NCBI RefSeq assembly: GCF_004151105.1
Contig: NZ_PHRF01000056.1
Coordinates: 1-64,000, forward strand
Length of the DNA stretch: 64,000 nt
From: Streptomyces sp. L-9-10
Lineage (GTDB): Bacteria > Actinomycetota > Actinomycetes > Streptomycetales > Streptomycetaceae
Direction of reading: 5' to 3'
The notes under the pieces were generated by a model. It was not told where the DNA came from, did not search any database, and saw only the letters and a program-made list of their open reading frames with translations. Shown in pieces: positions 32,487 to 40,133 of this stretch. Every line of letters starts with the position of its first letter. Within the stretch, counting starts at the first letter, position 1. The position numbers and the translations under genes are program-made.

Positions 32487-32978
32487 ATGGCCACGGAGGA
32501 GTTCCCCGACTCGCTCGCCGTCGTCCTCGCGGGCGTCCAGCGGATGATGCGGCGGCGGCTGCGTGAGGGCTTTCCCGTACCGCCGCTGCGCGGCGCGCAG
32601 ATCGAGCTGTTGCGGCTGGTCTCGGCCCGTCCGGGGATCCGGGTGTCGGACGCCGCCAAGGAGCTGTATCTCGCCGGCAATTCGGTCTCCACCCTGGTCA
32701 ATCAGCTCAGCCGGGCCGGATATCTCCTCCGTGAGACCGACCCGGACGACCGGCGTTCCGCGCGGCTGCTGCCCACCCCGGCGGTGGAGGCGCGGCTGAG
32801 CGAATGGGACGTCCGCCGGCGCGCGCTCATGCGCGAGCAGGTGGAGCATCTGTCGGACGAGGACCGCGAGGCGCTGGCGGCGGCCCTCCCGGCGCTGCGC
32901 AGGCTCGCCGCGAACCTGCGTGAGGAGGGGGGAGCGGCAGCGGAGGAAGCGGGGGGACAGGGAGTGGAGGGAACATGA
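32487..32978 (+). CDS. MarR-family regulator of the adjacent exporter
   Basis: A 163-residue MarR protein with winged helix VSDAAKELYLAGNSVSTLVNQLSRAGYLLRETDPDDRRSARLLPT and a Glu/Ala/Gly-rich tail (EEGGAAAEEAGGQG). Its stop overlaps the ATG of the ABC ATPase gene by four bases (ATGA), so it is the first gene of a three-gene exporter operon and probably its ligand-responsive repressor. Confidence 0.9.
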   Translation: MATEEFPDSLAVVLAGVQRMMRRRLREGFPVPPLRGAQIELLRLVSARPGIRVSDAAKELYLAGNSVSTLVNQLSRAGYLLRETDPDDRRSARLLPTPAVEARLSEWDVRRRALMREQVEHLSDEDREALAAALPALRRLAANLREEGGAAAEEAGGQGVEGT

Positions 32979-33967
32979 CCGACACACCGTTCACCGGCGA
33001 CGCGGGCCCGGACGGAGCGCGGCCCGCGGGCGCCGCTCCTCCGGCGGCCGGCCGTCCGGACCCCGCCGGGCCCGACGCCGTCAGCTGCCGCGGACTGGAC
33101 TACGCCTTCGGCGAGACCAAGGCCGTCCAGGACCTCGACCTCTCGGTCGCCGCCGGCGAGGTCTTCGGGCTGCTCGGTCCGAACGGCGCGGGCAAGACCA
33201 CCGCGATCCGCTGCATCACCACTCTGCTGCCCGTCCCGGCGGGCATGGTGCGGGTGTTCGGCCACGACGCGGCGAAGGAGAAGATGGCGGTACGCCGCCT
33301 GCTGGGCTACGTCCCCCAGCAGCTGTCCGCCGACGCCTCGCTGACGGGCCGCGAGAACGTGACGCTGTTCGCCCGCGTCTTCGACGTCCCGCGCCGCGAA
33401 CGGTCCGAACGTGTCGCGCAGGCGCTGGCGGCCGTCGATCTGACCGGCGCGGCCGACCGGATGGCCAAGACGTACTCCGGCGGCATGATCCGCCGGCTCG
33501 AACTCGCCCAGGCGCTGGTCAGCGCGCCGAGACTGCTCATGCTCGATGAGCCGACGATCGGCCTCGACCCGATCGCCCGTACCAGCGTCTGGGAGCACAT
33601 CAACGCCGTACGGCACGCCACGGGCATGACCGTGCTGGTGACCACGCACTACATGGACGAGGCCGATCAGTACTGCGACCGCGTCGCGCTGATGCACCGC
33701 GGGCGGATTCACGCGCTCGGCACCCCGGGCGAGCTGCGGGCCGAGCTGGGCGAGCGCCGGGCGGCGGCGGGCACCCCGGGCGACGCTTCCGGCAACGCGT
33801 CGGGCGGTGCTTCCGGCGGCGCTTCAGGCGGCGCTTCGGGCGAGAAGGGCGCGCTGCCGACGCTGGAGGACGTCTTCAGGGACGTGGCAGGCAGCGGCCT
33901 CGACGAGGAGGGAGGCGACTTCCGTGATGTCAGGAGCACCCGCCGCACCGCGACCCGCGTCGGCTGA
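32975..33967 (+). CDS. DrrA-like ABC exporter ATP-binding protein
   Basis: A 330-residue ATPase of the daunorubicin-resistance type. It has Walker A GPNGAGKTT, a signature in YSGGMIRRLELAQAL, Walker B LLMLDEPTIGLDPIART, and the switch region TTHYMDEADQYCDRVALMHRGRI. An N-terminal Ala/Pro/Gly segment and a small GASG repeat (about 33784–33840) before the final LPTLEDVFRDVAG helix are added relative to the core. It overlaps the permease gene by 41 bases. Confidence 0.93.
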   Translation: MTDTPFTGDAGPDGARPAGAAPPAAGRPDPAGPDAVSCRGLDYAFGETKAVQDLDLSVAAGEVFGLLGPNGAGKTTAIRCITTLLPVPAGMVRVFGHDAAKEKMAVRRLLGYVPQQLSADASLTGRENVTLFARVFDVPRRERSERVAQALAAVDLTGAADRMAKTYSGGMIRRLELAQALVSAPRLLMLDEPTIGLDPIARTSVWEHINAVRHATGMTVLVTTHYMDEADQYCDRVALMHRGRIHALGTPGELRAELGERRAAAGTPGDASGNASGGASGGASGGASGEKGALPTLEDVFRDVAGSGLDEEGGDFRDVRSTRRTATRVG

Positions 33968-34787
33968 GGAGACCGGCCCCGGCCGGCTGGACCTGCTGCT
34001 CGTACCGCCCCGTGCCCGTACCGGCTGGCGCGTGCTGCCCGCCAGGGTCGTCGCGATGTGCGTGGTCGAGCTGCAGAAGCTGCGCCACGACCGGACCGAG
34101 CTGTACACCCGGGCCGTTCAGCCCGCCCTGTGGCTGCTGATCTTCGGTGAGACCTTCACCCGGATCAAGGCCATCCCCACCGGCGGCATCCCGTACATCG
34201 ACTTTCTCGCGCCCGGCATCATCGCCCAGTCCGCGATGTTCATCGCGATCTTCTACGGCATCATGATCATCTGGGAGCGGGACGCCGGCATCCTGACCAA
34301 ACTGCTGGTCACCCCGACCCCGAGAGCCGCGCTCATCAGCGGCAAGGCGTTCGCCTCCGGGGTGAAGGCGCTGATCCAGGCGGTGGTGGTGATCGTCATC
34401 GCCGCGGCCCTGGGCGTCGGTCTGACCTGGAACCCGCTGCGGCTGCTCGGGGTGGCCGTCGTGGTGGTCCTCGGCTCCGCGTTCTTCTCCTGTCTGTCGA
34501 TGACGATCGCGGGGATCGTGCTGACGCGCGACCGGCTCATGGGCATCGGCCAGGCCATCACCATGCCGCTCTTCTTCGCCTCGAACGCGCTCTATCCGGT
34601 GGCGATCATGCCCGGCTGGCTCCAGGTGGTCAGCAAGATCAATCCACTGAGCTACCAGGTCGACGCGCTGCGCGGGCTGTTGCTCGGTACGCCGTCCCAT
34701 CTGCTGCTCGACTTCGGCGTCCTGGTGCTGGCGGCGGCCGTGGGTATCGCGGCGGCCTCGTCGCTGCTGGGGCGGCTGGCGCGATGA
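33927..34787 (+). CDS. DrrB-like ABC-2 permease
   Basis: A 286-residue permease with about six helices and the ABC-2 motif region LAPGIIAQSAMFIAIFYGIMIIWERDAGILTKLLVTPTPR. It begins at ATG 33927 (GTG 33924 is equally close), inside the end of the ATPase gene. GGAGG at 33910–33914 is the ribosome site. With the ATPase it forms an exporter for an unknown, probably hydrophobic, compound under the control of the upstream MarR. Confidence 0.92.
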   Translation: MSGAPAAPRPASAEETGPGRLDLLLVPPRARTGWRVLPARVVAMCVVELQKLRHDRTELYTRAVQPALWLLIFGETFTRIKAIPTGGIPYIDFLAPGIIAQSAMFIAIFYGIMIIWERDAGILTKLLVTPTPRAALISGKAFASGVKALIQAVVVIVIAAALGVGLTWNPLRLLGVAVVVVLGSAFFSCLSMTIAGIVLTRDRLMGIGQAITMPLFFASNALYPVAIMPGWLQVVSKINPLSYQVDALRGLLLGTPSHLLLDFGVLVLAAAVGIAAASSLLGRLAR

Positions 34788-34817
34788 CGCGGCACGGGTG
34801 CGCCGGACCCGGCTCGC

Positions 34818-35423
34818 TCAGCTCTGCGCGGCGGCCAGCCCGTCGAGCAGCAGGGCCGTGAACGTACGCGCCCACTCCTGGTCGACCGGCTCCGCGCTGA
34901 CCAGGGTGCGGTGGACCACCGCGCCGGCGATCACGTCGAAGATCAGGTCCGCGGTACGGGCCGCCTTCGCGGCGTCCGGCTCGCGGGGGAGTTCACCGCG
35001 GGCCTGGGCGCGCTCGCGGCCCAGCGCCACCAGTCGTTTCTGGCGGTCGACGATCGAGGCGCGGATACGGGTCCGCAGCGCCTCGTCCCGGGTGGACTCC
35101 GCGATCACCGCCATGAGCGCCGTCTTGGTCTCGGGCCGTTCCAGCAGCGCCGCGAACTGGAGCACCACGCCCTCGACATCGGCCGCCAGGCTGCCGCGGT
35201 CCGGCAGCTCCAGCTCGTCGAAGAGGACGGCGACCGCGTCCACGACCAGCTCGCTCTTGGCCGTCCACCGCCGGTAGAGCGTGGTCTTGGCGACGCCCGC
35301 CCGGGTCGCCACGTCGCCCATCGTCAGCTTGGACCAGCCCAGCTCACCCAGTGCGGCCCGGGTCGCTTCCAGGATGGCGGAGTCGGCATCGGCGCTGCGG
35401 GGGCGCCCCCTTCGACTGGACAT
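34818..35423 (-). CDS. TetR-family transcriptional regulator
   Basis: A 201-residue TetR protein starting MSSRRGRPRSADADSAIL. The helix-turn-helix is in LTMGDVATRAGVAKTTLYRRWTAKSELVVDAV; the C-terminal part is the typical TetR_C ligand-binding bundle. It is convergent with the DrrB-like gene and divergent from the thioredoxin-like gene. A palindrome 12 bases upstream of its start is a likely self-operator. Confidence 0.92.
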   Translation of the reverse strand: MSSRRGRPRSADADSAILEATRAALGELGWSKLTMGDVATRAGVAKTTLYRRWTAKSELVVDAVAVLFDELELPDRGSLAADVEGVVLQFAALLERPETKTALMAVIAESTRDEALRTRIRASIVDRQKRLVALGRERAQARGELPREPDAAKAARTADLIFDVIAGAVVHRTLVSAEPVDQEWARTFTALLLDGLAAAQS

Positions 35424-35434
35424 GACGGCGACCA

Positions 35435-35446
35435 TACCGGCCGGTA
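35435..35446. promoter_or_regulatory. TACCGGCCGGTA palindrome upstream of the TetR gene
   Basis: This perfect 12-base palindrome starts 12 bases upstream of the TetR start codon, within the region shared with the divergent thioredoxin-like gene. The core and length suit a TetR dimer. Confidence 0.45.
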
Positions 35447-35606
35447 GGGCATGCGCTGTGAGTCAGCTCACCGGATGGATCTTCCCCGTCGCACCGCCCG
35501 GCAGTTACGCTACGACGCGTAGCGAAAGCGGGGAGCGGCCGGCCCGTCACGCGGTGGTGCGCGTACCGCTTTTCAGAAGTGTGCGCGGAGGGGGGAGGAT
35601 GTACTC

Positions 35607-36590
35607 ATGCAGCCTAGGAACATGTCCATGAGCGGCGTCGTCGACCTCGCCGCGGTGAAGGCGGCCGGTGAGGCCAAGGCGAAGGCGGAGCAGGCCCGCG
35701 CCGAAGCGGCCCGTCAGGGCGGCACCGGTGCCGTACCCCCCTCCAGCCTCGTGATCGACGTCGATGAGGCGGGCTTCGAGCGCGATGTCCTCCAGCGGTC
35801 CACCGAGGTCCCGGTCGTCATCGACTTCTGGGCCGAGTGGTGCGAGCCGTGCAAGCAGCTCAGCCCGGTGCTCGAACGGCTGGCGCGCGAGTACAGCGGC
35901 CGGTTCGTCCTCGCCAAGATCGACGTCGACGCCAATCAGATGCTGATGCAGCAGTTCGGGATCCAGGGCATCCCCGCGGTCTTCGCGGTGGTGGCGGGAC
36001 AGGCGCTGCCGCTCTTCCAGGGCGCGGCCCCGGAGACCCAGATCCGGCAGACCCTCGACCAGTTGATCCAGGTCGGCGAGGAGCGCTTCGGGCTGACCGG
36101 GATCGCGGTCGACCCCGGCGCGGAGACGGACGCGGCGGACGGCGCCGAGGAGGAGGCCGTCGAACCGGTGGGACCGTACGACGCCCTGCTGGAGGCGGCC
36201 GTACGCGCGCTGGACGCCAACGACTTCGCCGCCGCCTCGCAGGCGTACCGCGACGTGCTGGCCGACGACCCCGGCAACTCGGAGGCCAGGCTCGGCCTCG
36301 CCCAGGCCGAACTGCTCGCACGCGTACAGGACATGGACCAGGCGCGGGTACGCAAGGACGCGGCGGACAAGCCGGGCGATGTGGCGGCGCAGATCGCGGC
36401 GGCCGATCTCGATCTGGTCGGCGGACATGTGGAGGACGCCTTCGGCCGGCTGGTCGAGGCCGTGCGCCGGACGGCCGGGGACGACCGGGAGGCGGCGCGG
36501 GTACGGCTGCTGGAGCTGTTCGACGTGATCGGCGGGGACGACCCCAGGGTGACGGCGGCGCGTTCGGCTCTGGCGAGGGTCCTTTTCTGA
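35607..36590 (+). CDS. Thioredoxin-domain protein with TPR tail (YbbN/CnoX-like)
   Basis: A 327-residue cytoplasmic protein. An Ala/Lys-rich helix (AAGEAKAKAEQARAEAA) precedes a thioredoxin domain with FWAEWCEPCKQLSPVLE (Cys79, Cys82) and GIQGIPAVFAV (cis-Pro). The C-terminal half is a TPR-like helical region (AALLEAAVRALDANDFAAASQAYRDVLADDPGNSEARLGLAQ). WCEPC differs from the canonical WCGPC by Glu in place of Gly, which is expected to alter redox potential. Proteins of this layout act as redox-regulated holdases for GroEL/DnaK clients in other bacteria. Confidence 0.9.
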   Translation: MQPRNMSMSGVVDLAAVKAAGEAKAKAEQARAEAARQGGTGAVPPSSLVIDVDEAGFERDVLQRSTEVPVVIDFWAEWCEPCKQLSPVLERLAREYSGRFVLAKIDVDANQMLMQQFGIQGIPAVFAVVAGQALPLFQGAAPETQIRQTLDQLIQVGEERFGLTGIAVDPGAETDAADGAEEEAVEPVGPYDALLEAAVRALDANDFAAASQAYRDVLADDPGNSEARLGLAQAELLARVQDMDQARVRKDAADKPGDVAAQIAAADLDLVGGHVEDAFGRLVEAVRRTAGDDREAARVRLLELFDVIGGDDPRVTAARSALARVLF

Positions 36591-36685
36591 TGCGTTGAGG
36601 TAGTTGAGGTATTCGCCGTTTTCCCGGTCGCCAACTCCCTGGCGTGCTCGTGGATTCGGCGAAGCGACGATGACAGTGGCCGCGC

Positions 36686-36704
36686 TTTACCAAAACTTGG
36701 TAAA
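36686..36704. promoter_or_regulatory. Inverted repeat TTTACCAA-AAC-TTGGTAAA
   Basis: A perfect 8-3-8 inverted repeat, AT-rich against the background, 12 bases from the next symmetric element. It has the size of a TetR- or LacI-type operator. Confidence 0.5.
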
Positions 36705-36715
36705 AGCGGCTGCTG

Positions 36716-36728
36716 TTACTCGCAGTAA
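36716..36728. promoter_or_regulatory. Inverted repeat TTACT-CGC-AGTAA
   Basis: A 5-3-5 inverted repeat whose half-sites TTACT/AGTAA recur at 36843–36860 and, with a longer spacer, in the icmA palindrome. Confidence 0.45.
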
Positions 36729-36842
36729 ATCGCCCCCCTTGTTCTGTCCCGCTATGCGTGGCAATCGCCGCTTCTGCCGCACCGTGGGGCCACACCCTGT
36801 GTGGCTGCCCGATGCCGGCGGGTCGCCCGCTGGTTATCGGGC

Positions 36843-36860
36843 CGTTACTAGCCAGTAACG
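36843..36860. promoter_or_regulatory. Inverted repeat CGTTACT-AGCC-AGTAACG
   Basis: A perfect 7-4-7 inverted repeat that repeats the TTACT/AGTAA half-sites 127 bases downstream of the preceding element. It lies about 350 bases upstream of the DUF6230 start and is a candidate operator. Confidence 0.5.
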
Positions 36861-36994
36861 AACCCCCTTGTGTCCCGGGCGCGAATGCACCACGATCGGC
36901 GACGCTCGGTCCAATTCCGCACCAGCACGGCAGCCAGCCGCGCCGTCGGGCCTGGGTCCCCACCGAGCGGACCGGCGGCAGCGTCCGCCGGCCC

Positions 36995-37032
36995 GGACAG
37001 GGGGGTTCCTGCCTACCCGGCAGGGCCTGTCC
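36995..37032 (+). other. Two-part hairpin in the DUF6230 leader
   Basis: GGACAGG (36995–37001) pairs with CCTGTCC (37026–37032), enclosing CCTGCC (37008–37013) with GGCAGG (37019–37024). If transcription begins near the inverted repeats upstream, this would be a leader structure, possibly an attenuator; it could also end an upstream transcript. Confidence 0.4.
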
Positions 37033-37208
37033 AGAGGTTGCGCGAAGGCGTGGCCAGTGGTTGTCGCTCGGGGGTGATCGCCGGTGGTTCCGGACGCGGT
37101 TGGCGCCTCGGGCACGGGCGCTCTCCTTCCCGAGGACGTAGCACTTCTCCCATCCCAGGACGGGGTCTCACCCGATCCGGAGATGTACGTCCGAGAAGGA
37201 GGAAATTC

Positions 37209-37847
37209 ATGGAGTCCCAAGTACGTGGCGGGACCAGATGGAAGCGGTTCGCCGTCGTCATGGTGCCGAGCGTGGCCGCGACGGCAGCGATAGGTGTCGC
37301 GCTCGCACAGGGGGCGCTGGCGGCGTCGTTCAGCGTGTCGGGGCAGAGTTTCAAGGTCAGCGCCGACAAGCTGGTCGGCCAGAACTTCGTGCAGTACGGC
37401 GGCGTCGCCGAGGGGTTCGACTCCAAGGGCAACAAGGCCTCGCACCCGGTGGCTGTCTCCGGGTTCAAGACCGCCCAGATCACGAACATGTGCCAGTCCG
37501 TGGTCACCCCGCTGCCGTTGCTCGGCACCAGTGTGACGCTGGTTCTCAAGGCCGGTGACAAGGGCACGGAGATCGATGCGGAGAACCTCTACCTCGACGT
37601 CGAATCGCTCGACGCCGACGCGGAGTTCAAGAACATCGACATCGGTGTGGCGGCCGGTTCCACCAAGTCCCCCGGCATCCAGCCGGGAACGACGGCGAAC
37701 AAGTTCGGCTTCGCCCAGCAGGCCGACGAGGCCGTTCTGAGGGATGTCGAGCAGACCGCGTGGGCGACCACCGCGGGCACGTTCAAGCTGCCTGACCTCA
37801 ATCTGAGGCTCAAGGTCGGCGACCCCAAGAAATACGAGTGCTACTAG
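37209..37847 (+). CDS. DUF6230 exported protein
   Basis: A 212-residue protein starting at ATG 37209 behind a perfect AGGAGGA. An N-terminal membrane or signal segment (RFAVVMVPSVAATAAIGVALAQGALA) leads to a β-rich domain with AASFSVSGQSFKVSADKLVGQNFVQYG, where the Cys residues (TNMCQSV and C-terminal YECY) could pair. DUF6230 proteins are conserved in Streptomyces beside DUF6114; older labels such as cholesterol esterase have no basis that I can see. The function is unknown, and the protein is probably at the cell surface. Confidence 0.88.
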   Translation: MESQVRGGTRWKRFAVVMVPSVAATAAIGVALAQGALAASFSVSGQSFKVSADKLVGQNFVQYGGVAEGFDSKGNKASHPVAVSGFKTAQITNMCQSVVTPLPLLGTSVTLVLKAGDKGTEIDAENLYLDVESLDADAEFKNIDIGVAAGSTKSPGIQPGTTANKFGFAQQADEAVLRDVEQTAWATTAGTFKLPDLNLRLKVGDPKKYECY

Positions 37848-37951
37848 GCACCGCCGGCGGGTGGGCCGGGCGGTCCCCGGACTGTCCGGCCCGCTCGTCC
37901 CCCCGTCTCTGATCGCACCACCGCATACCGCTTTCCAGGGAGCTGTTTTCC

Positions 37952-38500
37952 ATGAGCGCCGAGTCCACAGGTTCCCGCGGATTCACGTACTGGCGGCTTC
38001 GGTTCCGCGCCTGGCGAGGCGCCCGGCCGTTCTGGGCGGGCCTGTTCACTCTTCTCGGCGGACTGCCGATCGCCTATTTCCCCTATGCCCAACTCCATTT
38101 CGGAAACCTGACACTGGCCATGTCCACCACGGCCGGAGCGGGTTCGCTGATCATCGGCGTACTGCTGGTGACCTTGGGCCTGACGATGTGGTTCCAGGCC
38201 ATCGTCCGGGTCTTCGCCGGTGTCGCCGCCATTCTGCTGGCGCTGGTGTCGATCCCGGTCTCCAACATCGGCGGCTTCCTGCTGGGCTTCCTGCTCGCCA
38301 TGGTCGGCGGCGCGCTCTCGATCTCCTGGGCCCCTGACAAGTGGGTCAGGCCGGCGCCGGCCGAGCTCGACACCCCCCACGGGGCACCGGAGCCCGACGG
38401 CGACGGCGACCCCTTCTTCCCCGGTCCGCGCGACGGGGAGGACCCGAACGTGACGGATACGACTGCCCATGCCAACGGCGGGAGGAACAGTGCGGGGTGA
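37952..38500 (+). CDS. DUF6114 membrane protein
   Basis: A 182-residue protein with about four membrane helices (FWAGLFTLLGGLPIAYFP, LAMSTTAGAGSLIIGVLLVTLGL, VFAGVAAILLALVSI, GGFLLGFLLAMVGGALSI) after an entry motif WRGARPFWAG and before an acidic, Pro-rich C-terminal tail. It is co-encoded with the DUF6230 protein upstream and overlaps the next gene by 11 bases, so the three are one operon. It may be a membrane partner of the exported proteins. Confidence 0.88.
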   Translation: MSAESTGSRGFTYWRLRFRAWRGARPFWAGLFTLLGGLPIAYFPYAQLHFGNLTLAMSTTAGAGSLIIGVLLVTLGLTMWFQAIVRVFAGVAAILLALVSIPVSNIGGFLLGFLLAMVGGALSISWAPDKWVRPAPAELDTPHGAPEPDGDGDPFFPGPRDGEDPNVTDTTAHANGGRNSAG

Positions 38501-39836
38501 CGACACGCAACGAGTCGCGGCCGGAGGCGATGATTCCCGGGTGAGAAGAGGGCCGCGTCACGCGGCCCCGAGAAAGTCGCTCCTGACCAAGCTTCAGATA
38601 CCCGCGGGCAAGGCGATGGCGCTGGCGGCGATGCCGACGGCCGTCTTCGTGGGCATGGGGCTCACGCCCCGGCTCGCGCTGGCCGACGACGGCAAGGACA
38701 TCCCGTTCGCGCCGGGTCCGTGCGTGACCCGCTCGGACGAGCCGTCCGCGTCGGCGTCCGAGTCGCCCACGTCGACGCCGTCGGCGTCGGAGTCGGGGCC
38801 GGAGTCGACGGAGTCGCCGAAACCGGGCGAATCGCCGTCGGCGACACCGGACCCGACGGCGAGCGGGAGTTCGGCACCGGATTCCGGGGATTCAGGTTCC
38901 TCGGACTCCGGGGATCCGGACTCCAGGGAGCCCGCCGACGCGCCGTCCGGACCGGCGCCGGGACCGACCCCCACGAAGTCCAGGAACCCGCTGGACCCGC
39001 TGGGGCTGGGAGACGCGCTGGGAGACCTCCTCGGCGTACCGGACAAGGACGAGCCGAGCGGCCCGGAGCCGAGCGCCTCCACCACGGGGAAGCCGGACGC
39101 CGATCCGTCCACGAAGCCGACGTCCGAGCCGGGGAGTTCCAAGCCGGACGGTTCCGCCGACGGCAAGGGCACGGACGGCAAGGGCACGGACGGCAAGGGC
39201 ACGGGCGATACGGCCGCCGACGGAACCAAGGACGCCATCAGGGAGGCGGCGGGCAAGGTCGGTGCCGAGGTCGAGGAGCTGGACGAGGACGCCAAGGGTC
39301 TCGACGCCCACAAGGACGACGAGATCCCCGAGGGCGCGGACGGCAAGGAGCGCTTCCCCTGCCCGACGGCCGACCCCGAGGCCCTCGCCGCGGCCGAGGA
39401 GGAGCAGGGCCTCCCGCTCCTGCCCGACGACCCGTGGACGCTGCACAGTTCGCTGCTGACCCTGCGGGGCCTGGACTACAAGGGCATCGTCGAGGTGCGG
39501 ACGGGCAGCGGCAAGGTCAAGAAGGCGCTGAAGTTCACCTCCACCTCGGTGGACATCAAGGACCTGCACCAGACCGTCGTCTACCCCCTGGGCAGGACGG
39601 GCCATGTGCAGGCGCGCGAAGGCTCCACGTCCACGATCCGCGACGGCGAGGTGACGATGTACACGGAACGGCTGAAGGGCAACCTCTTCGGCCTCATCCC
39701 GATCACCTTCAGCCCGGAGACCCCGCCCCCGCTGAACATCCCGTTCGCCTTCTTCACCGACGTCGAGGTCACCCAGGCGGGCCAGTTCGGCGGCACGCTC
39801 ACGGTCCCCGGCCTCCAGAACTACCTCACGAACTGA
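38490..39836 (+). CDS. Exported repetitive protein of the DUF6230/DUF6114 operon
   Basis: A 448-residue protein. The start is GTG 38490, five bases after GGGAGGA; earlier in-frame codons lie inside the DUF6114 gene. An export segment (GKAMALAAMPTAVFVGMGLTPRLALADDG) is followed by a long Ser/Pro/Glu/Asp low-complexity region, a (DGKGT)3 repeat, an acidic helical stretch and a C-terminal β-rich domain of about 140 residues (LHSSLLTLRGLDYKGIVEVRTGSGKVKKALKFTS...). That domain uses Thr/Val-rich strands like those of DUF6230. It resembles a wall-spanning stalk with a surface domain; the function is unknown. Confidence 0.82.
   Translation: MRGDDTQRVAAGGDDSRVRRGPRHAAPRKSLLTKLQIPAGKAMALAAMPTAVFVGMGLTPRLALADDGKDIPFAPGPCVTRSDEPSASASESPTSTPSASESGPESTESPKPGESPSATPDPTASGSSAPDSGDSGSSDSGDPDSREPADAPSGPAPGPTPTKSRNPLDPLGLGDALGDLLGVPDKDEPSGPEPSASTTGKPDADPSTKPTSEPGSSKPDGSADGKGTDGKGTDGKGTGDTAADGTKDAIREAAGKVGAEVEELDEDAKGLDAHKDDEIPEGADGKERFPCPTADPEALAAAEEEQGLPLLPDDPWTLHSSLLTLRGLDYKGIVEVRTGSGKVKKALKFTSTSVDIKDLHQTVVYPLGRTGHVQAREGSTSTIRDGEVTMYTERLKGNLFGLIPITFSPETPPPLNIPFAFFTDVEVTQAGQFGGTLTVPGLQNYLTN
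39164..39205. repeat. GACGGCAAGGGCACG tandem repeat
   Basis: A 15-base unit is repeated nearly exactly three times within the coding sequence and gives DGKGT repeats. It is a likely slippage site. Confidence 0.7.
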
Positions 39837-39848
39837 CACGGATCCCCC

Positions 39849-39917
39849 GTGAGCCGCGGGGAGGACTGTGGCCCGCACCGGACAGTTGGTGCGGGCCACA
39901 GCCATTCCCGCGGCTCA
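39849..39917. terminator. Large nested hairpin
   Basis: An inner perfect 13-pair stem (39867–39879 with 39888–39900) sits inside an outer stem in which GTGAGCCGCGGG (39849–39860) pairs with CCCGCGGCTCAC (39906–39917). It starts 12 bases after the stop of the preceding operon and is a very strong terminator candidate; it also insulates the toxin-like operon that follows. Confidence 0.75.
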
Positions 39918-39996
39918 CGCGGCTCCGGGGGTCGGGTCCATCGAATGCAATATTAAGAATATGTGACCATCATCTCGAGATTCTCGCCACGAATTC

Positions 39997-40025
39997 TTCA
40001 CAGTGACGGTCTCTGTACCTAGAGT
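39997..40025 (+). promoter_or_regulatory. σ70-type promoter of the FG-GAP/toxin operon
   Basis: TTCACA (39997–40002), a 17-base spacer and TAGAGT (40020–40025) match a housekeeping promoter well. It lies in an unusually AT-rich stretch (39941–40025). Transcription would start near 40032, leaving a leader of about 100 bases. Confidence 0.5.
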
Positions 40026-40133
40026 GAGTTGGTCGCGGTCACCCGGCCCGATGTGTGGGCGTCGGGGGGCGCGGTCTGCGGGCTCAACCCTCGCATGGCC
40101 ACGCACTCACTCGTGTGAGGACTTCTCCCGCTC

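Larger units (their letters stand above)
36591..37208. other. 618-base intergenic region with several symmetric elements
   Basis: No convincing gene is seen here. The region starts AT-richer than average and holds three separate inverted repeats (36686–36704, 36716–36728, 36843–36860) and a two-part hairpin (36995–37032), then a perfect ribosome site AGGAGGA before the DUF6230 gene. It therefore looks like a long, regulated leader or promoter for the DUF6230–DUF6114 operon. Confidence 0.7.

Noticed and set aside
36870..37208. Upstream extension of the DUF6230 gene
   Set aside because: The in-frame extension is Arg/Pro-rich without similarity, and a perfect ribosome site precedes ATG 37209, after which a proper export signal begins.
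36591..37208. tRNA or small RNA gene in the large intergenic region
   Set aside because: No cloverleaf-like set of stems with a T-loop sequence could be found; the structures present are simple hairpins.
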